A program made the position numbers and the translations under genes. This document shows positions 1 through 10,889 of a DNA stretch of 64,000 nt, piece by piece. Numbering within the stretch: the first letter of the stretch is position 1; each line of letters begins with the position of its first letter. The notes beneath the pieces were generated by a model, which had not been told where the DNA came from, ran no database searches, and saw only the letters and a program-made list of their open reading frames with translations. Source of the stretch: Pseudomonas alliivorans (GTDB taxonomy: Bacteria; Pseudomonadota; Gammaproteobacteria; Pseudomonadales; Pseudomonadaceae); NCBI RefSeq assembly GCF_017826695.1, contig NZ_JAFFZW010000003.1, positions 652,645-716,644 on the forward strand, in the 5' to 3' direction.

Positions 1-789
1 CGGCGTCAGCCCTTTGCCCAGATCATGCAGCAGGCAGGCCCAGCGCACGCTCAACGGATGCTCATGAATGGCGGCCTGCTCCAGCACGCTGAGCACATGC
101 ACGCCGGTGTCGATTTCCGGGTGGTGCGCGGCTGGCTGGGGCACGCCGAACAGGGCTTCGACCTCGGGTAGCAGTTCATTGAGCGCACCACACTCATGCA
201 GCACGCGAATGAACACCTGCGGCTGTTTTTCCATCAGCGCACGAGAGATTTCCTTCCAGCTTCGTTCGGGCGTGAGCGCCTTGAGCTCGCCGGATTCGCT
301 GAGCTGACGCATCAGGTCCAGCGTCTCGGGAGCGATGGTGAAGCCATGCGGCGCATAACGAGCGGCGAAACGGGCGACGCGCAGTACGCGTAGGGGATCT
401 TCGGCGAACGCGGGGGAAACGTGACGCAGAATGCGCGCTTCAAGATCCTGTTGGCCATGAAAGGGATCGGTCAGATTGCCGTCCTTGTCTTCGGCCATCG
501 CATTGATGGTCAGGTCGCGACGGATCAGGTCCTGTTCAAGCGTAACGTCGGGGCTGGCATGAAAGACGAAGCCGCCATAGCCCACACCGCTTTTACGCTC
601 GGTACGTGCCAGCGCATATTCCTCGCCCGTCAGCGGGTGGAGAAAAACCGGGAAGTCTGTGCCGACCGGGCGATAGCCCTTGACCAGCATGTCTTCGGCC
701 GAAGCACCGACGACCACCCAGTCGATGTCGGTGACGGGTTGACCCAGCAGGCGGTCGCGTACGGCGCCACCAACTTTATAAATCTGCAT
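1..789 (-). CDS. cca: tRNA nucleotidyltransferase (CCA-adding enzyme), 5' part
   Basis: Adds or repairs the 3' CCA end of tRNAs in the cytoplasm. The first 263 codons are present and the gene runs off the left edge. The N-terminus has the class II nucleotidyltransferase signature GGAVRD (residues 7-12) and the metal-binding DID (residues 21-23), followed by [10 protein letters not shown]. Near the window edge there is an HD-domain stretch ending LLHDLGKG, as in the multifunctional gammaproteobacterial form with phosphohydrolase activity. The ATG is preceded by a strong GGAGG at good spacing. The gene reads left, away from spoVR's 3' end by about 100 bp. Confidence 0.93.
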   Translation of the reverse strand, partial: MQIYKVGGAVRDRLLGQPVTDIDWVVVGASAEDMLVKGYRPVGTDFPVFLHPLTGEEYALARTERKSGVGYGGFVFHASPDVTLEQDLIRRDLTINAMAEDKDGNLTDPFHGQQDLEARILRHVSPAFAEDPLRVLRVARFAARYAPHGFTIAPETLDLMRQLSESGELKALTPERSWKEISRALMEKQPQVFIRVLHECGALNELLPEVEALFGVPQPAAHHPEIDTGVHVLSVLEQAAIHEHPLSVRWACLLHDLGKGLTP

Positions 790-886
790 AAAAAACCTCC
801 GTAAGCGCGACAGGATAAACCTTGCGTCGTGCTTGCGGAGGCTAAAACCGAACGATGACCCGTTTAAGGCTTCACGTCTTCAAGGT

Positions 887-2449
887 CTAGAGGTGTACAA
901 CCGCCAAATCGAGCCGGGGATATTCACTGTCGGCGTGCTCGCCTCTCGGTGGTACATGGTGGGTTTTCACGATCTGATCGCCCTGCAGGGTTTCCAGATG
1001 AATATCGAAACCCCAGAGCCGATGCAGGTGCTTGAGCACTTCGTCGGTGGAGTCGCCCAGTGGTTTGCGGTTGTGCTGTTGATGACGCAGGGTCAGGGAG
1101 CGATCCCCACGCCGGTCGATGCTGTAGATCTGGATGTTGGGCTCGCGGTTGCCCAGATTGTACTGCGCGGCCAGTATTTCGCGAATGGTGCGGTAGCCGT
1201 TCTCGTCATGGATGGCGGGGACCAGTAGATCATCTTTCAGGTCGTCGTCCATGATGCTGAACAGCTTGAGGTCGCGTATGACCTTGGGCGACAGGTACTG
1301 AAGGATGAAGCTCTCGTCCTTGAAGCTGCTCATGGCGAACTTGATCGCGGTCAGCCAGTCGGTGCCGGCAATCTCCGGAAACCACTGACGGTCTTCGTCT
1401 GTCGGGTGTTCGCACATCCGGCGGATGTCCTGATACATGGCAAAGCCCAGTGTGTAGGGGTTGATGCCGCTGTAGTAGGGACTGTCGAAGCCTGGCTGGT
1501 AGATAACGCTGGTGTGCGATTGCAGGAATTCCAGCATGAAGCCGTCGGTCACCAGACCTTCGTCATAGAGATCGTTCATCAGCGTGTAGTGCCAGAACGT
1601 GGCCCAGCCTTCGTTCATCACCTGGGTCTGGCGCTGAGGATAGAAGTACTGCGCGATCTTGCGCACGATGCGCACCACTTCACGCTGCCAAGGCTCCAGC
1701 AGCGGCGCGTGTTTCTCGATGAAGTAGAGAATGTTTTCCTGCGGTTCTGCAGGGAAGCGCGCATTGTCTTCCTTGCCACCTTCCTTCGCGCTTTTCGGGA
1801 TGGTGCGCCACAGGTCGTTGATCTGGCGTTGCAGGTGTTCTTCCCGATCCTTCTGCCGACGCCGCTCCTCTTCGGCAGAAATCGGATACGGACGCTTGTA
1901 ACGGTCCACGCCGTAATTCATCAGTGCATGGCAGGAGTCGAGCAGGTCTTCCACCGCGTCGATACCATGGCGCTCCTCGCACTGCATGATGTACTGCTTG
2001 GCAAACACAAGGTAATCGATGATCGAGCTGGCATCGGTCCAGGTACGAAACAGGTAGTTGCCCTTGAAGAAGCTGTTGTGCCCGTAACAGGCATGCGCGA
2101 CCACCAGAGCCTGCATGCAGATGGTGTTTTCTTCCATCAGGTAAGCGATGCACGGGTCCGAGTTGATCACGATTTCGTACGCCAGCCCCATCTGACCGCG
2201 CGTATAGGATTTCTCGGTACTGAGGAAGTGTTTGCCGTAGGACCAGTGGTGGTAGCCCAGCGGCATGCCGACCGAGGCATAGGCGTCCATCATCTGCTCG
2301 GCGGTGATCACTTCGATCTGGTTGGGATAGGTGTCCAGTGCGTAACGATCAGCGATACGGCTGATTTCGCGATCGTAGGTCTGGATCAGTTCGAACGTCC
2401 ACTCTGACCCCGTGGAAATGGGTTGGCGTTTCTGCTCTCTGGCGGTCAT
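887..2449 (-). CDS. SpoVR family protein (YcgB-like)
   Basis: A 520-residue SpoVR-family protein, the usual length for gammaproteobacterial YcgB. It is recognised by the long conserved N-terminal region with motifs such as YHHWSYGK, the [18 protein letters not shown] block, and [14 protein letters not shown]. The biochemical function is not established. Family knowledge links it to stationary-phase and stress responses together with yeaH and prkA. The start overlaps the yeaH stop by four bases (ATGA), so the two are probably translationally coupled as the last gene of a prkA-yeaH-spoVR cluster. The protein is soluble in appearance, with no signal peptide or membrane segment. Confidence 0.9.
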   Translation of the reverse strand: MTAREQKRQPISTGSEWTFELIQTYDREISRIADRYALDTYPNQIEVITAEQMMDAYASVGMPLGYHHWSYGKHFLSTEKSYTRGQMGLAYEIVINSDPCIAYLMEENTICMQALVVAHACYGHNSFFKGNYLFRTWTDASSIIDYLVFAKQYIMQCEERHGIDAVEDLLDSCHALMNYGVDRYKRPYPISAEEERRRQKDREEHLQRQINDLWRTIPKSAKEGGKEDNARFPAEPQENILYFIEKHAPLLEPWQREVVRIVRKIAQYFYPQRQTQVMNEGWATFWHYTLMNDLYDEGLVTDGFMLEFLQSHTSVIYQPGFDSPYYSGINPYTLGFAMYQDIRRMCEHPTDEDRQWFPEIAGTDWLTAIKFAMSSFKDESFILQYLSPKVIRDLKLFSIMDDDLKDDLLVPAIHDENGYRTIREILAAQYNLGNREPNIQIYSIDRRGDRSLTLRHQQHNRKPLGDSTDEVLKHLHRLWGFDIHLETLQGDQIVKTHHVPPRGEHADSEYPRLDLAVVHL

Positions 2450-3717
2450 GACACTAACCTTCGCTGGAAGAGTTCGCGGAATACCGGATAGATATCACCG
2501 GCAGAGACAAGCTGCTGCTGGGCGAACGTGTCAGCGTATTCTTCGCCGATGCGCTCGTATTCATACCAAAGTGCCTGATGTTCGCGCGGTGTGATCTCCA
2601 CGTAGGTGTAGTACTGCACGAACGGCATGATCTGCCTGGTCAGGATGTCGCGGCAGATCGGCGAATCGTCGTTCCAGTTGTCGCCGTCGGAAGCCTGGGC
2701 CGCATAGATATTCCATTCACTGCTCGGATAACGCTCGGCCATGATCTCCTGCATCAATTTCAGGGCACTGGACACGATGGTACCGCCGGTTTCCCGTGAA
2801 TAGAAAAACTCTTCCTCGTCCACTTCGCGGGCACTGGTGTGGTGGCGAATAAACACGACTTCGATCTTGTCGTAGTTACGCTTCAGGAACAGATACAACA
2901 GGATGAAGAAGCGCTTGGCGATGTCCTTGGTCGCCTGGGTCATGGAGCCGGAAACGTCCATCAGACAGAACATCACGGCCTTGGAACTGGGATTGGGCTG
3001 TTTGACCAGCAGGTTGTACTTGAGGTCGAAGGTGTCCAGGTATGGCACGCGACGAATGCGCGACTTGAGACGTTCGATTTCCACCTCAAGCGCCTGAATG
3101 TCGCCGAAGTTGTCGGGTTCTTCGCGCTTCATGCGCTCAAGTTCGCTGGTCGCTTCCTTGAGTTTTGCCCGGCTGCTGCCCGACAGGGCGATGCGTCGCG
3201 CGTGTGCGGAGCGCAACGTGCGGATGATATTGATACGCGAGGGATTGCCCTCGTTGCTGATCCCCGCGCGTACTGTTTTGAAGGTGTCCGTGCCGGTCAG
3301 GTTGCGTTTGACCAGATTGGGCAACTCCAAGTCCTCGAACATGAATTCGAGAAACTCTTCCTGGGTGATCTGGAACACGAACTCATCCATGCCTTCGCCG
3401 GAATTGCTCGCCTTGCCAGGCCCTTTGCCGCCACCACCGCCCTGCGGCCGTGCAATGTGCTCGCCGGTGGTGAATTCCTTGTTGCCAGGGTGAACGACGG
3501 TCTGCTTGCCACCACGTCCGTGGTGCAACACAGGTTCGTCGATGTCTCGGCCGGGGATGCTGATCTGCTCGCCATGCTCCATGTCGGTAATGGAGCGGCG
3601 GCTGACGGCTTCCTCCACCGCCTTCTTGATATGGTCACGGTAACGCCGCAGAAACCGTTGCCGGTTTACCGTGCTTTTGTTCTTGCCGTTGAGACGTCGG
3701 TCAATCACATAGCTCAT
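2446..3717 (-). CDS. yeaH: YeaH/YhbH family protein (DUF444, vWA-like)
   Basis: A 423-residue DUF444 protein. The start chosen is the ATG of [11 protein letters not shown], which has GGAGGG just upstream. An upstream in-frame start would add seven residues without a good ribosome site. The N-terminal third is basic and contains a glycine-rich linker (GGGGGKG). The C-terminal half has a von Willebrand A-type MIDAS start, DVSGSM, at about residue 254. In enterobacteria the orthologue is co-expressed with the PrkA kinase YeaG and takes part in nitrogen-starvation and stress responses. Here it lies between prkA (135 bp upstream) and spoVR (4-bp overlap). Confidence 0.9.
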   Translation of the reverse strand: MSYVIDRRLNGKNKSTVNRQRFLRRYRDHIKKAVEEAVSRRSITDMEHGEQISIPGRDIDEPVLHHGRGGKQTVVHPGNKEFTTGEHIARPQGGGGGKGPGKASNSGEGMDEFVFQITQEEFLEFMFEDLELPNLVKRNLTGTDTFKTVRAGISNEGNPSRINIIRTLRSAHARRIALSGSSRAKLKEATSELERMKREEPDNFGDIQALEVEIERLKSRIRRVPYLDTFDLKYNLLVKQPNPSSKAVMFCLMDVSGSMTQATKDIAKRFFILLYLFLKRNYDKIEVVFIRHHTSAREVDEEEFFYSRETGGTIVSSALKLMQEIMAERYPSSEWNIYAAQASDGDNWNDDSPICRDILTRQIMPFVQYYTYVEITPREHQALWYEYERIGEEYADTFAQQQLVSAGDIYPVFRELFQRRLVS

Positions 3718-3852
3718 AGGCCCTCCGGGCAGCTTCAAGTTACAAGCTTCAAGCCGTAGGCCTGAAGCTTAAAAGCAAGCGCTGGCACAAAACAGCACCT
3801 CAGACGAACCTACGCCCGTCTGAGGCTTACAGCCTGCCGCTTGCCGCTGCCA
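3718..3852. repeat. prkA-yeaH spacer with short repeats and a hairpin
   Basis: This gap contains a tandem-like GCTTCAAG/GCTTCAAGC repeat (3731-3753, partly palindromic with AAGCTT) and a 9-bp perfect inverted repeat CCTCAGACG/CGTCTGAGG (3798-3825, 10-nt loop). Neither is followed by a T-run in the leftward direction. It may be an mRNA-stabilising or processing element between prkA and yeaH rather than a strong terminator. Confidence 0.45.
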
Positions 3853-5775
3853 TTACTGCGACTTGCGTACGCGCAGATACCATTCGGAGAGTAGACGTAC
3901 CTGTTTATCGGTGTAGCCCCGTTCAACCATTCGAGTGACAAAGTCGTTGTGCTTCTGCTGGTCTTCCTTGCTGGCCTTGGCGTTGAAGCTGATGACCGGC
4001 AGGAGGTCCTCGGTGTTGGAGAACATTTTCTTCTCGATCACGACGCGCAGCTTCTCGTAGCTGAGCCAGGTCGGGTTCTTGCCGTTGTTGTTGGCACGGG
4101 CGCGCAGCACGAAGTTGACGATCTCGTTGCGGAAATCCTTCGGGTTGCTGATGCCGGCCGGTTTCTCGATCTTTTCCAGTTCCTCGTTCAGTGCCACGCG
4201 GTTGAGAATCTCGCCGGTTTCCGGATCGCGGTATTCCTGATCCTGAATCCAGAAGTCTGCGTACAGCACGTAACGGTCGAAAATGTTCTGCCCGTACTCG
4301 CTGTAGGATTCCAGGTAAGCGGTCTGAATCTCCTTGCCGATGAACTCGATGTAGCGCGGTGCCAGGTATTCCTTGATGAAGCGCAGATAACGCTCGCGGG
4401 TCTCGGCGGGGAATTGCTCCTGTTCGATCTGCTGTTCCAGCACGTAAAGCAGGTGTACAGGGTTGGCCGCGATTTCATGCGGGTCGAAGTTGAACACCTT
4501 GGACAGGATCTTGAACGCGAATCGGGTCGACAGGCCGTTCATGCCTTCGTCGACGCCCGCGCTGTCGCGGTATTCCTGGATCGACTTGGCTTTCGGGTCG
4601 GTGTCCTTGAGGTTCTCGCCGTCGTACACGCGCATCTTGGAGTAGATGTTGGAGTTGTCCGGCTCTTTGAGGCGCGACAGGGTGGTGAACTGCGCCAGCA
4701 TCTTCAGCGTGTCCGGTGCGCAATGGGCCTTGGACAGTGAGCTGTTGAACAGCAGCTTGTCGTAGATCTTGATCTCGTCGCTGACTCGCAGGCAGTAAGG
4801 CACCTTCACGATGTAAATACGGTCGATGAACGCTTCGTTGTTCTTGTTGTTACGAAAGCTGTGCCATTCCGATTCGTTGGAGTGCGCCAGCAGAATGCCG
4901 GTGAACGGAATCGCGCCCAGCCCTTCGGTACTGTTGTAGTTGCCTTCCTGAGTGGCGGTCAGCAGCGGGTGCAGGACCTTGATCGGCGCCTTGAACATCT
5001 CGACGAATTCCATCAGGCCCTGGTTGGCCCGGCAGAGTGCGCCCGAGTAACTGTAGGCGTCGGCGTCGTTCTGCGGAAATTCTTCCAGCTTGCGGATATC
5101 GACCTTGCCGACCAGTGCCGAGATGTCCTGGTTGTTCTCGTCACCCGGTTCGGTCTTGGCTACAGCAATCTGGTTGAGAATCGACGGATAGAGTTTCACG
5201 ACCTTGAACTGACTGATGTCGCCCCCGAACTCAGCCAGACGCTTGGTCGCCCAAGGCGACATGATGGTGCTCAGGTATCGCCGCGGGATGCCGAAGTCTT
5301 CTTCGAGAATGGCACCGTCTTCATTGGCATTGAACAGGCCCAATGGCGACTCGAACACCGGCGAGCCCTTGATGGCGTAGAAGGGGACTTTTTCGATCAG
5401 TTGTTTGAGTTTTTCAGCCAGAGACGATTTACCACCGCCAACCGGGCCGAGCAGATAGAGGATCTGCTTCTTTTCTTCCAGGCCTTGGGCGGCATGGCGG
5501 AAATACGAGACGATCTGGTCGATGCATTCTTCCATCCCATGGAAGTCTGCAAACGCCGGATAGCGACGTATCACCTTGTTGGAGAAAATCCGCGACAGCC
5601 GCGAGTTGGCGGAGGTATCCACCAGCTCAGGTTCGCCTATGGCCAGCAGCAGACGTTCTGCCGCCGAGGCGTATGCGCTGCGATCCTGTTTGCAGAGCTC
5701 AAGATACTCCTGCAGCGAGAGCTCTTCCTGACGTGTGGTTTCAAAGCGTTGTTGGAAGTGGCTAAAAATACTCAT
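3853..5775 (-). CDS. prkA: PrkA family serine protein kinase (YeaG-like)
   Basis: A 640-residue PrkA protein, matching the family length. The N-terminal AAA-like domain carries a Walker A motif GPVGGGKS at residues 110-117. The C-terminal part is the PrkA kinase-like domain (EYRDSAGVDEGMNGLSTRFAFK region). Family members show serine protein kinase or ATPase activity and, with YeaH, act in stationary-phase and nitrogen-starvation adaptation. The ATG follows GAGGTGACGTC, which supplies the ribosome site. The gene heads the leftward group prkA-yeaH-spoVR. Cytoplasmic; no membrane segment seen. Confidence 0.92.
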   Translation of the reverse strand: MSIFSHFQQRFETTRQEELSLQEYLELCKQDRSAYASAAERLLLAIGEPELVDTSANSRLSRIFSNKVIRRYPAFADFHGMEECIDQIVSYFRHAAQGLEEKKQILYLLGPVGGGKSSLAEKLKQLIEKVPFYAIKGSPVFESPLGLFNANEDGAILEEDFGIPRRYLSTIMSPWATKRLAEFGGDISQFKVVKLYPSILNQIAVAKTEPGDENNQDISALVGKVDIRKLEEFPQNDADAYSYSGALCRANQGLMEFVEMFKAPIKVLHPLLTATQEGNYNSTEGLGAIPFTGILLAHSNESEWHSFRNNKNNEAFIDRIYIVKVPYCLRVSDEIKIYDKLLFNSSLSKAHCAPDTLKMLAQFTTLSRLKEPDNSNIYSKMRVYDGENLKDTDPKAKSIQEYRDSAGVDEGMNGLSTRFAFKILSKVFNFDPHEIAANPVHLLYVLEQQIEQEQFPAETRERYLRFIKEYLAPRYIEFIGKEIQTAYLESYSEYGQNIFDRYVLYADFWIQDQEYRDPETGEILNRVALNEELEKIEKPAGISNPKDFRNEIVNFVLRARANNNGKNPTWLSYEKLRVVIEKKMFSNTEDLLPVISFNAKASKEDQQKHNDFVTRMVERGYTDKQVRLLSEWYLRVRKSQ

Positions 5776-6058
5776 GACGTCACCTCGCTCGATACGTTGA
5801 GCCGGCGGCGGATCGTCAGTCGATGCTGGCAGCAGCTGAGTATCCAGATGCCGTTTACCCCCCAGAACACCATAAAAGTAACTACCGATGACCCACGCGC
5901 CGGTGTACCGGCTCTCCCCTGATTTCGGATGGCCTAGGCTAAGGATAGTTCGGATTCGGAAAGATAAAGAAGGGATGAGCGAGAAGACGGGCTGACCGTT
6001 CGTCAGTTGGGGCGCGAGCCCGCGTAGAACGCGGGATCGACTGTCATAAAAATTTTTT
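5776..6058. other. glpE-prkA intergenic region
   Basis: About 280 bp without a gene. It should hold the leftward prkA promoter, but I cannot pick a convincing hexamer pair. A GC hairpin, CCCGCG/CGCGGG with a 5-nt loop (6019-6035), lies just past the glpE stop and may end the glpE message, although no T-run follows in that direction. The short string GCCTAGGCTAA near 5932 recurs at about 20385. Confidence 0.4.
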
Positions 6059-6382
6059 TCAGTTGCCTTGCACGGTTTCCGCCGGAAAAGTCGAGCGCCA
6101 GAGCTCGAAGCCGCCGTCCACGCTGTACACGTCTGAGAATCCCTGACCCACGAGGTAGGCTGCGGCGCTTTGGCTGGAGTTGCCGTGATAGCAGATCACC
6201 ACAAGGGGTTTGTCCAGATCGGCCTTGGCGATGAAGTCGGCGATCGAGTGATTGTCCAGGTGCAGCGATTCGGGAATGTGGCTGCTCTCGAAGGTCTGGG
6301 CGTCACGAACATCGACCACGACCGCGCCTTGCTCGCGCAGTGCCTGAGCCTGTTCGGGGGGGATGCGTTTGAAATCGGTCAT
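6059..6382 (-). CDS. glpE: Thiosulfate sulfurtransferase GlpE (single-domain rhodanese)
   Basis: A 107-residue single-domain rhodanese that transfers sulfane sulfur from thiosulfate to cyanide or thioredoxin-type acceptors in the cytoplasm. The active-site loop CYHGNSS has the catalytic cysteine at residue 64, and [15 protein letters not shown] is the typical CH2A motif region. The start is the ATG of MTDFKRI. It overlaps the apaH stop by four bases, so glpE is the last gene of the lptD-to-glpE block. Longer in-frame extensions upstream lie inside apaH and are not supported. Confidence 0.93.
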   Translation of the reverse strand: MTDFKRIPPEQAQALREQGAVVVDVRDAQTFESSHIPESLHLDNHSIADFIAKADLDKPLVVICYHGNSSQSAAAYLVGQGFSDVYSVDGGFELWRSTFPAETVQGN

Positions 6383-7281
6383 TGCGTGGGCTCCTGAGCC
6401 TGTGGCTGCTGATGACGGCTGGCGTGCGCCGGTATTCGGGTAATGGTCGGTGTCGCAACATGACCGACAGCATCGCAATTGCATTGATGACGTTCAAGGG
6501 TGTCGACGTTCAGCAGTGTCATGGCGCCGCCCCACACACAGCCGCTGTCGAGGGCAAAGACGTCCGGTTCGTCACAGCGACCTTCAAGTGCCGCCCAATG
6601 GCCGAAGATGATTTTTACCGAGCGGGTCTTGCGGTTCTTGTGGCTGAACCAGGGCGCGTAGCCAGGCTTCGCGGTCTCGACGCCTTCCTTGCCCTTGAGG
6701 TCGAGCTTGCCATCGCTGGTGCAGAAACGCATGCGCGTGAAGTAGTTGGTGATGACTCGCAGACGTGTGACACCGTTCAGGTCATTGTCCCACTTGGCTG
6801 GCTCGTTGCCGTACATGCCATCCAGAAACGGTTCGTACAGATTGTCGTCCTGCAGGGCCTGCTCGACCTCGGCCGCATGCTTGAGCGCTTTCTTTAGCGA
6901 CCACTGCGGTGCGATCCCGGCATGGACCATGGCCACGTTACGCGACTCGTCGTAATGCATCAGTTTCTGTTGGCGCACCCAGCCCAGCAGTTCGTCACAA
7001 TCCGGTGCTTCAAGGATTTCGCGCAGTGTGTCGCCTTTTTTCAGGCGCTCGATGCTGCATGCGGCGGCCAGCAGGTGCAGGTCATGATTGCCCAGTACGC
7101 AGACCACCGATTGCCGGATGCCGTACAGGAACCGAAGTGTCTCCAGCGACTGCGGGCCGCGGTTGACCAGATCGCCCACCAGCCAGAGTTGATCCTTCTC
7201 AGGGTCGAACCGCACATCGTCAAGCAGGCACTTCAGCGGATCCAGGCAACCTTGCAGGTCGCCGACGGCATATACCGCCAT
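6379..7281 (-). CDS. apaH: Bis(5'-nucleosyl)-tetraphosphatase, symmetrical (ApaH)
   Basis: Hydrolyses Ap4A to two ADP and also decaps Np4-capped RNA. The 300-residue product starts [11 protein letters not shown] and shows the metallophosphatase motifs GDLQG, GDLVNRG and GNHD in order within the first 80 residues. The length is slightly above the E. coli enzyme because of a polar C-terminal tail rich in Gln/Pro. The start codon shares one base with the apaG stop (TGATG), and the 3' end overlaps glpE by four bases, so apaG-apaH-glpE are tightly coupled. Confidence 0.94.
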   Translation of the reverse strand: MAVYAVGDLQGCLDPLKCLLDDVRFDPEKDQLWLVGDLVNRGPQSLETLRFLYGIRQSVVCVLGNHDLHLLAAACSIERLKKGDTLREILEAPDCDELLGWVRQQKLMHYDESRNVAMVHAGIAPQWSLKKALKHAAEVEQALQDDNLYEPFLDGMYGNEPAKWDNDLNGVTRLRVITNYFTRMRFCTSDGKLDLKGKEGVETAKPGYAPWFSHKNRKTRSVKIIFGHWAALEGRCDEPDVFALDSGCVWGGAMTLLNVDTLERHQCNCDAVGHVATPTITRIPAHASRHQQPQAQEPTQ

Positions 7282-7661
7282 CAGTGAAGGGCACCGGGTA
7301 CGGCAAGGCGGAACGGGGCGATGACGGCGTCGAAGCGTTTGCCGTCTTCGGCCAGCATCTGATACGAGCCCTGCATGTTGCCGACCTTGGTCGTCATCAC
7401 GGTACCGCTGCTGTACGTATGGCTCTGCCCGGCCTTGATCAGCGGTTGCTGACCCACCACGCCTTCGCCACGGACTTCTTCGACGTGACCGTCGCCATCG
7501 GTGATGACCCAATGTCGGGACAGCAGCTTGGCGGGCAGCTGGCCATTGTTCTGGACCGTGATGGTGTAGGCGAACGCGAAGCGATTCTGCTCGGGCTGGG
7601 ACTGTTCTGCGAGGAAGCGCGTGACGACGCTGACGTCGACCTGATAACGGGAATCGGACAT
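7281..7661 (-). CDS. apaG: ApaG (Co2+/Mg2+ efflux-associated, fibronectin-III-like fold)
   Basis: A 126-residue ApaG protein, full family length, with the hallmark stretches [20 protein letters not shown] and MQGSYQM. Biochemical role uncertain; mutants of related bacteria have altered Co2+ resistance, and the gene is a near-constant partner of apaH. It sits between ksgA (116 bp away) and apaH (1-base overlap) in the conserved lptD-surA-pdxA-ksgA-apaG-apaH order. Confidence 0.94.
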   Translation of the reverse strand: MSDSRYQVDVSVVTRFLAEQSQPEQNRFAFAYTITVQNNGQLPAKLLSRHWVITDGDGHVEEVRGEGVVGQQPLIKAGQSHTYSSGTVMTTKVGNMQGSYQMLAEDGKRFDAVIAPFRLAVPGALH

Positions 7662-7777
7662 TCAGTAGGCCTTGAAATCCATAACGAAAAAAACGGAGCA
7701 CTTAACAGCAGCATCAGTCTAGGACAAGTAAACGGAAAATGACCAATGGCCGTCCGCCGTTTACCTGTTACCCATAC

Positions 7778-8584
7778 TCACTCGGCGACGGCTTTCTCGC
7801 CCAGCTTGTCGGCCAGACGAACGAAAGCGGCCAGGTCCAGTTGCTCCGGACGCAGACTGCCGTCTACGCCGGCAGCGGTGATGTCGTCACTGCTCAACAG
7901 CAGTTTCAGGGTGTTGCGCAGGGTCTTGCGGCGCTGGTTGAAGGCTTCGCGTACGACGCGCTCCAGCAGACGATGATCCTTGGCCGGGTGGGGCAGGGTT
8001 TCATGAGGCACCAGGCGCACGATGGCCGAGTCCACTTTGGGCGGCGGGTTGAACGCGCCGGGGCCGACGTTGAACAGGTGTTCCACGCGGCAGTGATACT
8101 GAACCATGATCGACAGGCGACCCCAGTCGCCGCCGCCAGGGCCTGCGGCAAGACGCTCGACCACTTCCTTCTGCAGCATGAAATGCATGTCGCGGATCAG
8201 ACCGGCGTTCTGCAAGAGGTGGAAAATCAGCGGCGTCGAAATGTTGTACGGCAGGTTGCCGACGACTCTCAGGCTGCGCGGCTCGGCACCCAGGCTGTTG
8301 AAGTCGAACTTCAGCGCATCACCCTGATGCAGATTGAAGTTCGGCTTGCCGGCGAACTGGCTGTTGAGGATCGGGATCAGGTCCTTGTCCAGTTCCACGA
8401 CGTCCAGACGGGCTCCGCTGTTGAGCAGGCCTTCCGTCAGTGCGCCCTGGCCCGGCCCGATTTCCAGCAGACGGTCTTCGGGTTTGGCACGAATCGCACG
8501 CAGGATCTTGTCGATGACGCCTGCGTCGTGCAGGAAGTTCTGCCCGAAACGCTTGCGCGCCCGGTGTTGGTATAGCTCGGTCAT
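7778..8584 (-). CDS. ksgA: 16S rRNA (adenine1518/1519-N6)-dimethyltransferase RsmA/KsgA
   Basis: Dimethylates two adjacent adenines in the 3' hairpin of 16S rRNA during small-subunit maturation. The 268-residue protein has the Rossmann SAM motif EIGPGQG (about 41-47) and the catalytic NLPYNIS (from residue 110). The start is [18 protein letters not shown], typical of Pseudomonas. It overlaps the pdxA stop by four bases (ATGA), so it is translated from the same message. Confidence 0.96.
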   Translation of the reverse strand: MTELYQHRARKRFGQNFLHDAGVIDKILRAIRAKPEDRLLEIGPGQGALTEGLLNSGARLDVVELDKDLIPILNSQFAGKPNFNLHQGDALKFDFNSLGAEPRSLRVVGNLPYNISTPLIFHLLQNAGLIRDMHFMLQKEVVERLAAGPGGGDWGRLSIMVQYHCRVEHLFNVGPGAFNPPPKVDSAIVRLVPHETLPHPAKDHRLLERVVREAFNQRRKTLRNTLKLLLSSDDITAAGVDGSLRPEQLDLAAFVRLADKLGEKAVAE

Positions 8585-9570
8585 GAATGGGTCTCGGCCA
8601 TCTGGTAGGCGGTTTGCAGTGCGACGTGCAGGCTGCCGGTGTCGATCTTGCCACTGCCCGCCAGGTCCAGCGCGGTGCCGTGGTCGACGGACGTACGGAT
8701 GATCGGCAGGCCCAGTGTCACATTGACGGCTGCGCCGAAGCCTTTGTACTTGAGTACGGGCAGGCCTTGATCGTGGTACATCGCCAGCACCGCATCGCAG
8801 TGCTCCAGATATTTGGGGGTAAACAGAGTGTCGGCAGGCAGCGGACCACGCAGGTCCAGGCCGTCGCTGCGCAGACGCTCCAGAGTCGGTTCGATGATGT
8901 CGATTTCCTCACGTCCCAGATGCCCGCTTTCGCCAGCATGCGGGTTCAGACCACACACCAGAATGCGCGGGTGAGGAATGCCGAATTTGTTCACCAGATC
9001 GGCATGCAGGATACGCGTGACGCGTTCCAGCCGGTCCGAGGTGATTGCGTCGGCCACGTCGCGCAACGGCAGGTGGGTGGTGACCAGTGCGACACGCAAG
9101 TCGCCAGTGGCCAACATCATCACTACCTGTTCGGTGTGGGTCAGTTCAGCGAGGAATTCGGTGTGTCCGGAAAAGGCGAAACCCCCTTCGTTGATCACGC
9201 CCTTGTGCACCGGGGCGGTGATCATGCCGCTGAACAGGCCGTCGAGGCAGCCTTGCCCGGCGCGTGTCAGGGTTTGCAGCACGAACCCGGCGTTGGCGGT
9301 GTTCAGTTCACCCGTGACCACCGGCGCTGCCAGTGGCGTGTCCCAGACATACAGGCTGCCGGCAGGTGCAGGCAAGTCGGGGAGGGCGTCTGACGTAACG
9401 TCGAGCAGGTTGACGGCCACGCCCAGTTGCGCGGCCCGCTCATTGAGCAGGTCGCGGCTGGTAATGGCGATCAGGGGGTGTGGCTGAGGCTGCGTGGCGA
9501 GCAGCAGGCAAAGGTCAGGGCCTATGCCGGCCGGCTCGCCGGGTGTCAGGGCGAAGCGCTTTGATTTCAC
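8581..9570 (-). CDS. pdxA: 4-hydroxythreonine-4-phosphate dehydrogenase PdxA
   Basis: NAD-dependent oxidation of 4-phosphohydroxy-L-threonine in the DXP-dependent pyridoxal 5'-phosphate pathway. The 329-residue product shows [11 protein letters not shown] near the N-terminus, the [10 protein letters not shown] metal-site region, and [10 protein letters not shown], which carries another metal-binding histidine. It overlaps both ksgA downstream and surA upstream by four bases. Nothing unusual in length or motifs. Confidence 0.95.
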   Translation of the reverse strand: MKSKRFALTPGEPAGIGPDLCLLLATQPQPHPLIAITSRDLLNERAAQLGVAVNLLDVTSDALPDLPAPAGSLYVWDTPLAAPVVTGELNTANAGFVLQTLTRAGQGCLDGLFSGMITAPVHKGVINEGGFAFSGHTEFLAELTHTEQVVMMLATGDLRVALVTTHLPLRDVADAITSDRLERVTRILHADLVNKFGIPHPRILVCGLNPHAGESGHLGREEIDIIEPTLERLRSDGLDLRGPLPADTLFTPKYLEHCDAVLAMYHDQGLPVLKYKGFGAAVNVTLGLPIIRTSVDHGTALDLAGSGKIDTGSLHVALQTAYQMAETHS

Positions 9571-10889
9571 TGAGCAGCCTGGGCTGCGCCAGGAAGCTTG
9601 ATTTCAACGTAGGCTTCGTCACGGATCTGACGCAACCAGGTTTGCAGCTCTTCGTCGTACTTGCGGTTACGCAGCACGTTCAACGCTTGCTGATCACGAG
9701 CCTGGCTGGTGGCATCCGTGGCGCGACGGCCCAGGACTTCCAGAACGTGCCAGCCGTAAGCGGTCTTGAACGGTTTGGAGACCACACCCTGAGGCGTCTC
9801 GGTCATCACTTCGCGGAACTCTGGAACCAGCGAATTGGGATCGACCCAGTTCAGGTCGCCGCCGTTGAGTGCCGAGCCGGGATCTTCCGAGAAGCTTTTC
9901 GCCAGTTCGCCGAAGTCTTCGCCGTTTTCGATGCGGTCATAGATCTTGGCAGCCAGGCGCTTGGTTTCTTCTTCGCTGCGGATTTCGCTTGGTTTGATCA
10001 GGATGTGGCGCACATGCACTTCATCGCGCATCTGTGCCTGGCCTTGTCCACCGCGCTTTTCCAGCAGTTTGAGGATGATGAAGCCACCGGGTGTGCGCGC
10101 CGGAGGCGTCACGTCACCAATCGGCATCGAGCTGAGCATGTCGCCGAATGGAGGTGGCAATTGGGCCGCCTTGCGCCAGCCCATGTCGCCGCCTTCCAGC
10201 GCGCTTTCGCTCGACGATTTGGCAATCGCCATCTGAGCGAAGTCGGCACCTTTCTTCAACTGGTCGTAAACGTCCTTGGCCCTGCGCGCAGCAGCCTGAA
10301 TGGCATCGGACGATGCACTGTCAGGCGTGGCAATCAGGATGTTGGCCAGGTGAAACTCTTCGGACAGCTGAGCCTTGCCCAAGTCGGAAGCCAGGAAGTT
10401 TTTCACTTCCTGCTCGGAGACCTGGATACGTTCGGCCACACGACGCTGGCGCACACGGCTGATGATCATCTCGCGACGGACCTGCTCGCGTGCATCGTTG
10501 TACGACAGACCGTCATGGGCCAACGCTGCACGGAACTGGTCAACGCTCATGTTGTTGCGCTGAGCGATGGTGCCGATAGCCTGGTTCAGTTCTTCGTCAG
10601 TGACGCGAATGCCGGAACGCTCGCCGATCTGCAGCTGCAGGTTTTCCAGGATCAGACGATCCAGAACCTGTTGCTGCAGTGCTTCGGCAGGCGGTACGCC
10701 CGACCCGCGTTTGGCAATGGTTTGCTGAACTTCACGAACACGCTGGTCCATCTGGCTTTTCATGATCACGTCGTTGTCGACGATGGCCACGACACTGTCC
10801 AGAGGTTGAACCGCTGCATGCACAGCACCGCTCAGGAGTAACGCGCCCAGCATCAGCGGGCGCAGACAATCAGAAAGCTTGGTCTTCAC
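9567..10889 (-). CDS. surA: Periplasmic chaperone/peptidyl-prolyl isomerase SurA
   Basis: Folds outer-membrane proteins, including LptD encoded upstream, in the periplasm. It has an N-terminal signal peptide ([12 protein letters not shown]), a SurA N-terminal chaperone region, then two parvulin domains, each with the family GGDMGW or GGDLNW motif. I choose the GTG that gives MKTKLSD (440 residues); a second in-frame GTG six bases upstream would add two residues. Either start lies inside the 3' end of lptD, an overlap of about 20 bases, so translation is probably coupled. Confidence 0.93.
   Translation of the reverse strand: MKTKLSDCLRPLMLGALLLSGAVHAAVQPLDSVVAIVDNDVIMKSQMDQRVREVQQTIAKRGSGVPPAEALQQQVLDRLILENLQLQIGERSGIRVTDEELNQAIGTIAQRNNMSVDQFRAALAHDGLSYNDAREQVRREMIISRVRQRRVAERIQVSEQEVKNFLASDLGKAQLSEEFHLANILIATPDSASSDAIQAAARRAKDVYDQLKKGADFAQMAIAKSSSESALEGGDMGWRKAAQLPPPFGDMLSSMPIGDVTPPARTPGGFIILKLLEKRGGQGQAQMRDEVHVRHILIKPSEIRSEEETKRLAAKIYDRIENGEDFGELAKSFSEDPGSALNGGDLNWVDPNSLVPEFREVMTETPQGVVSKPFKTAYGWHVLEVLGRRATDATSQARDQQALNVLRNRKYDEELQTWLRQIRDEAYVEIKLPGAAQAAQ

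Noticed and set aside
2839..3759. Long open frame on the opposite strand of yeaH
   Set aside because: It is the antisense shadow of a high-GC gene; the same explanation covers the other long antisense frames over spoVR, prkA, surA, trpE, estA and the tape measure.
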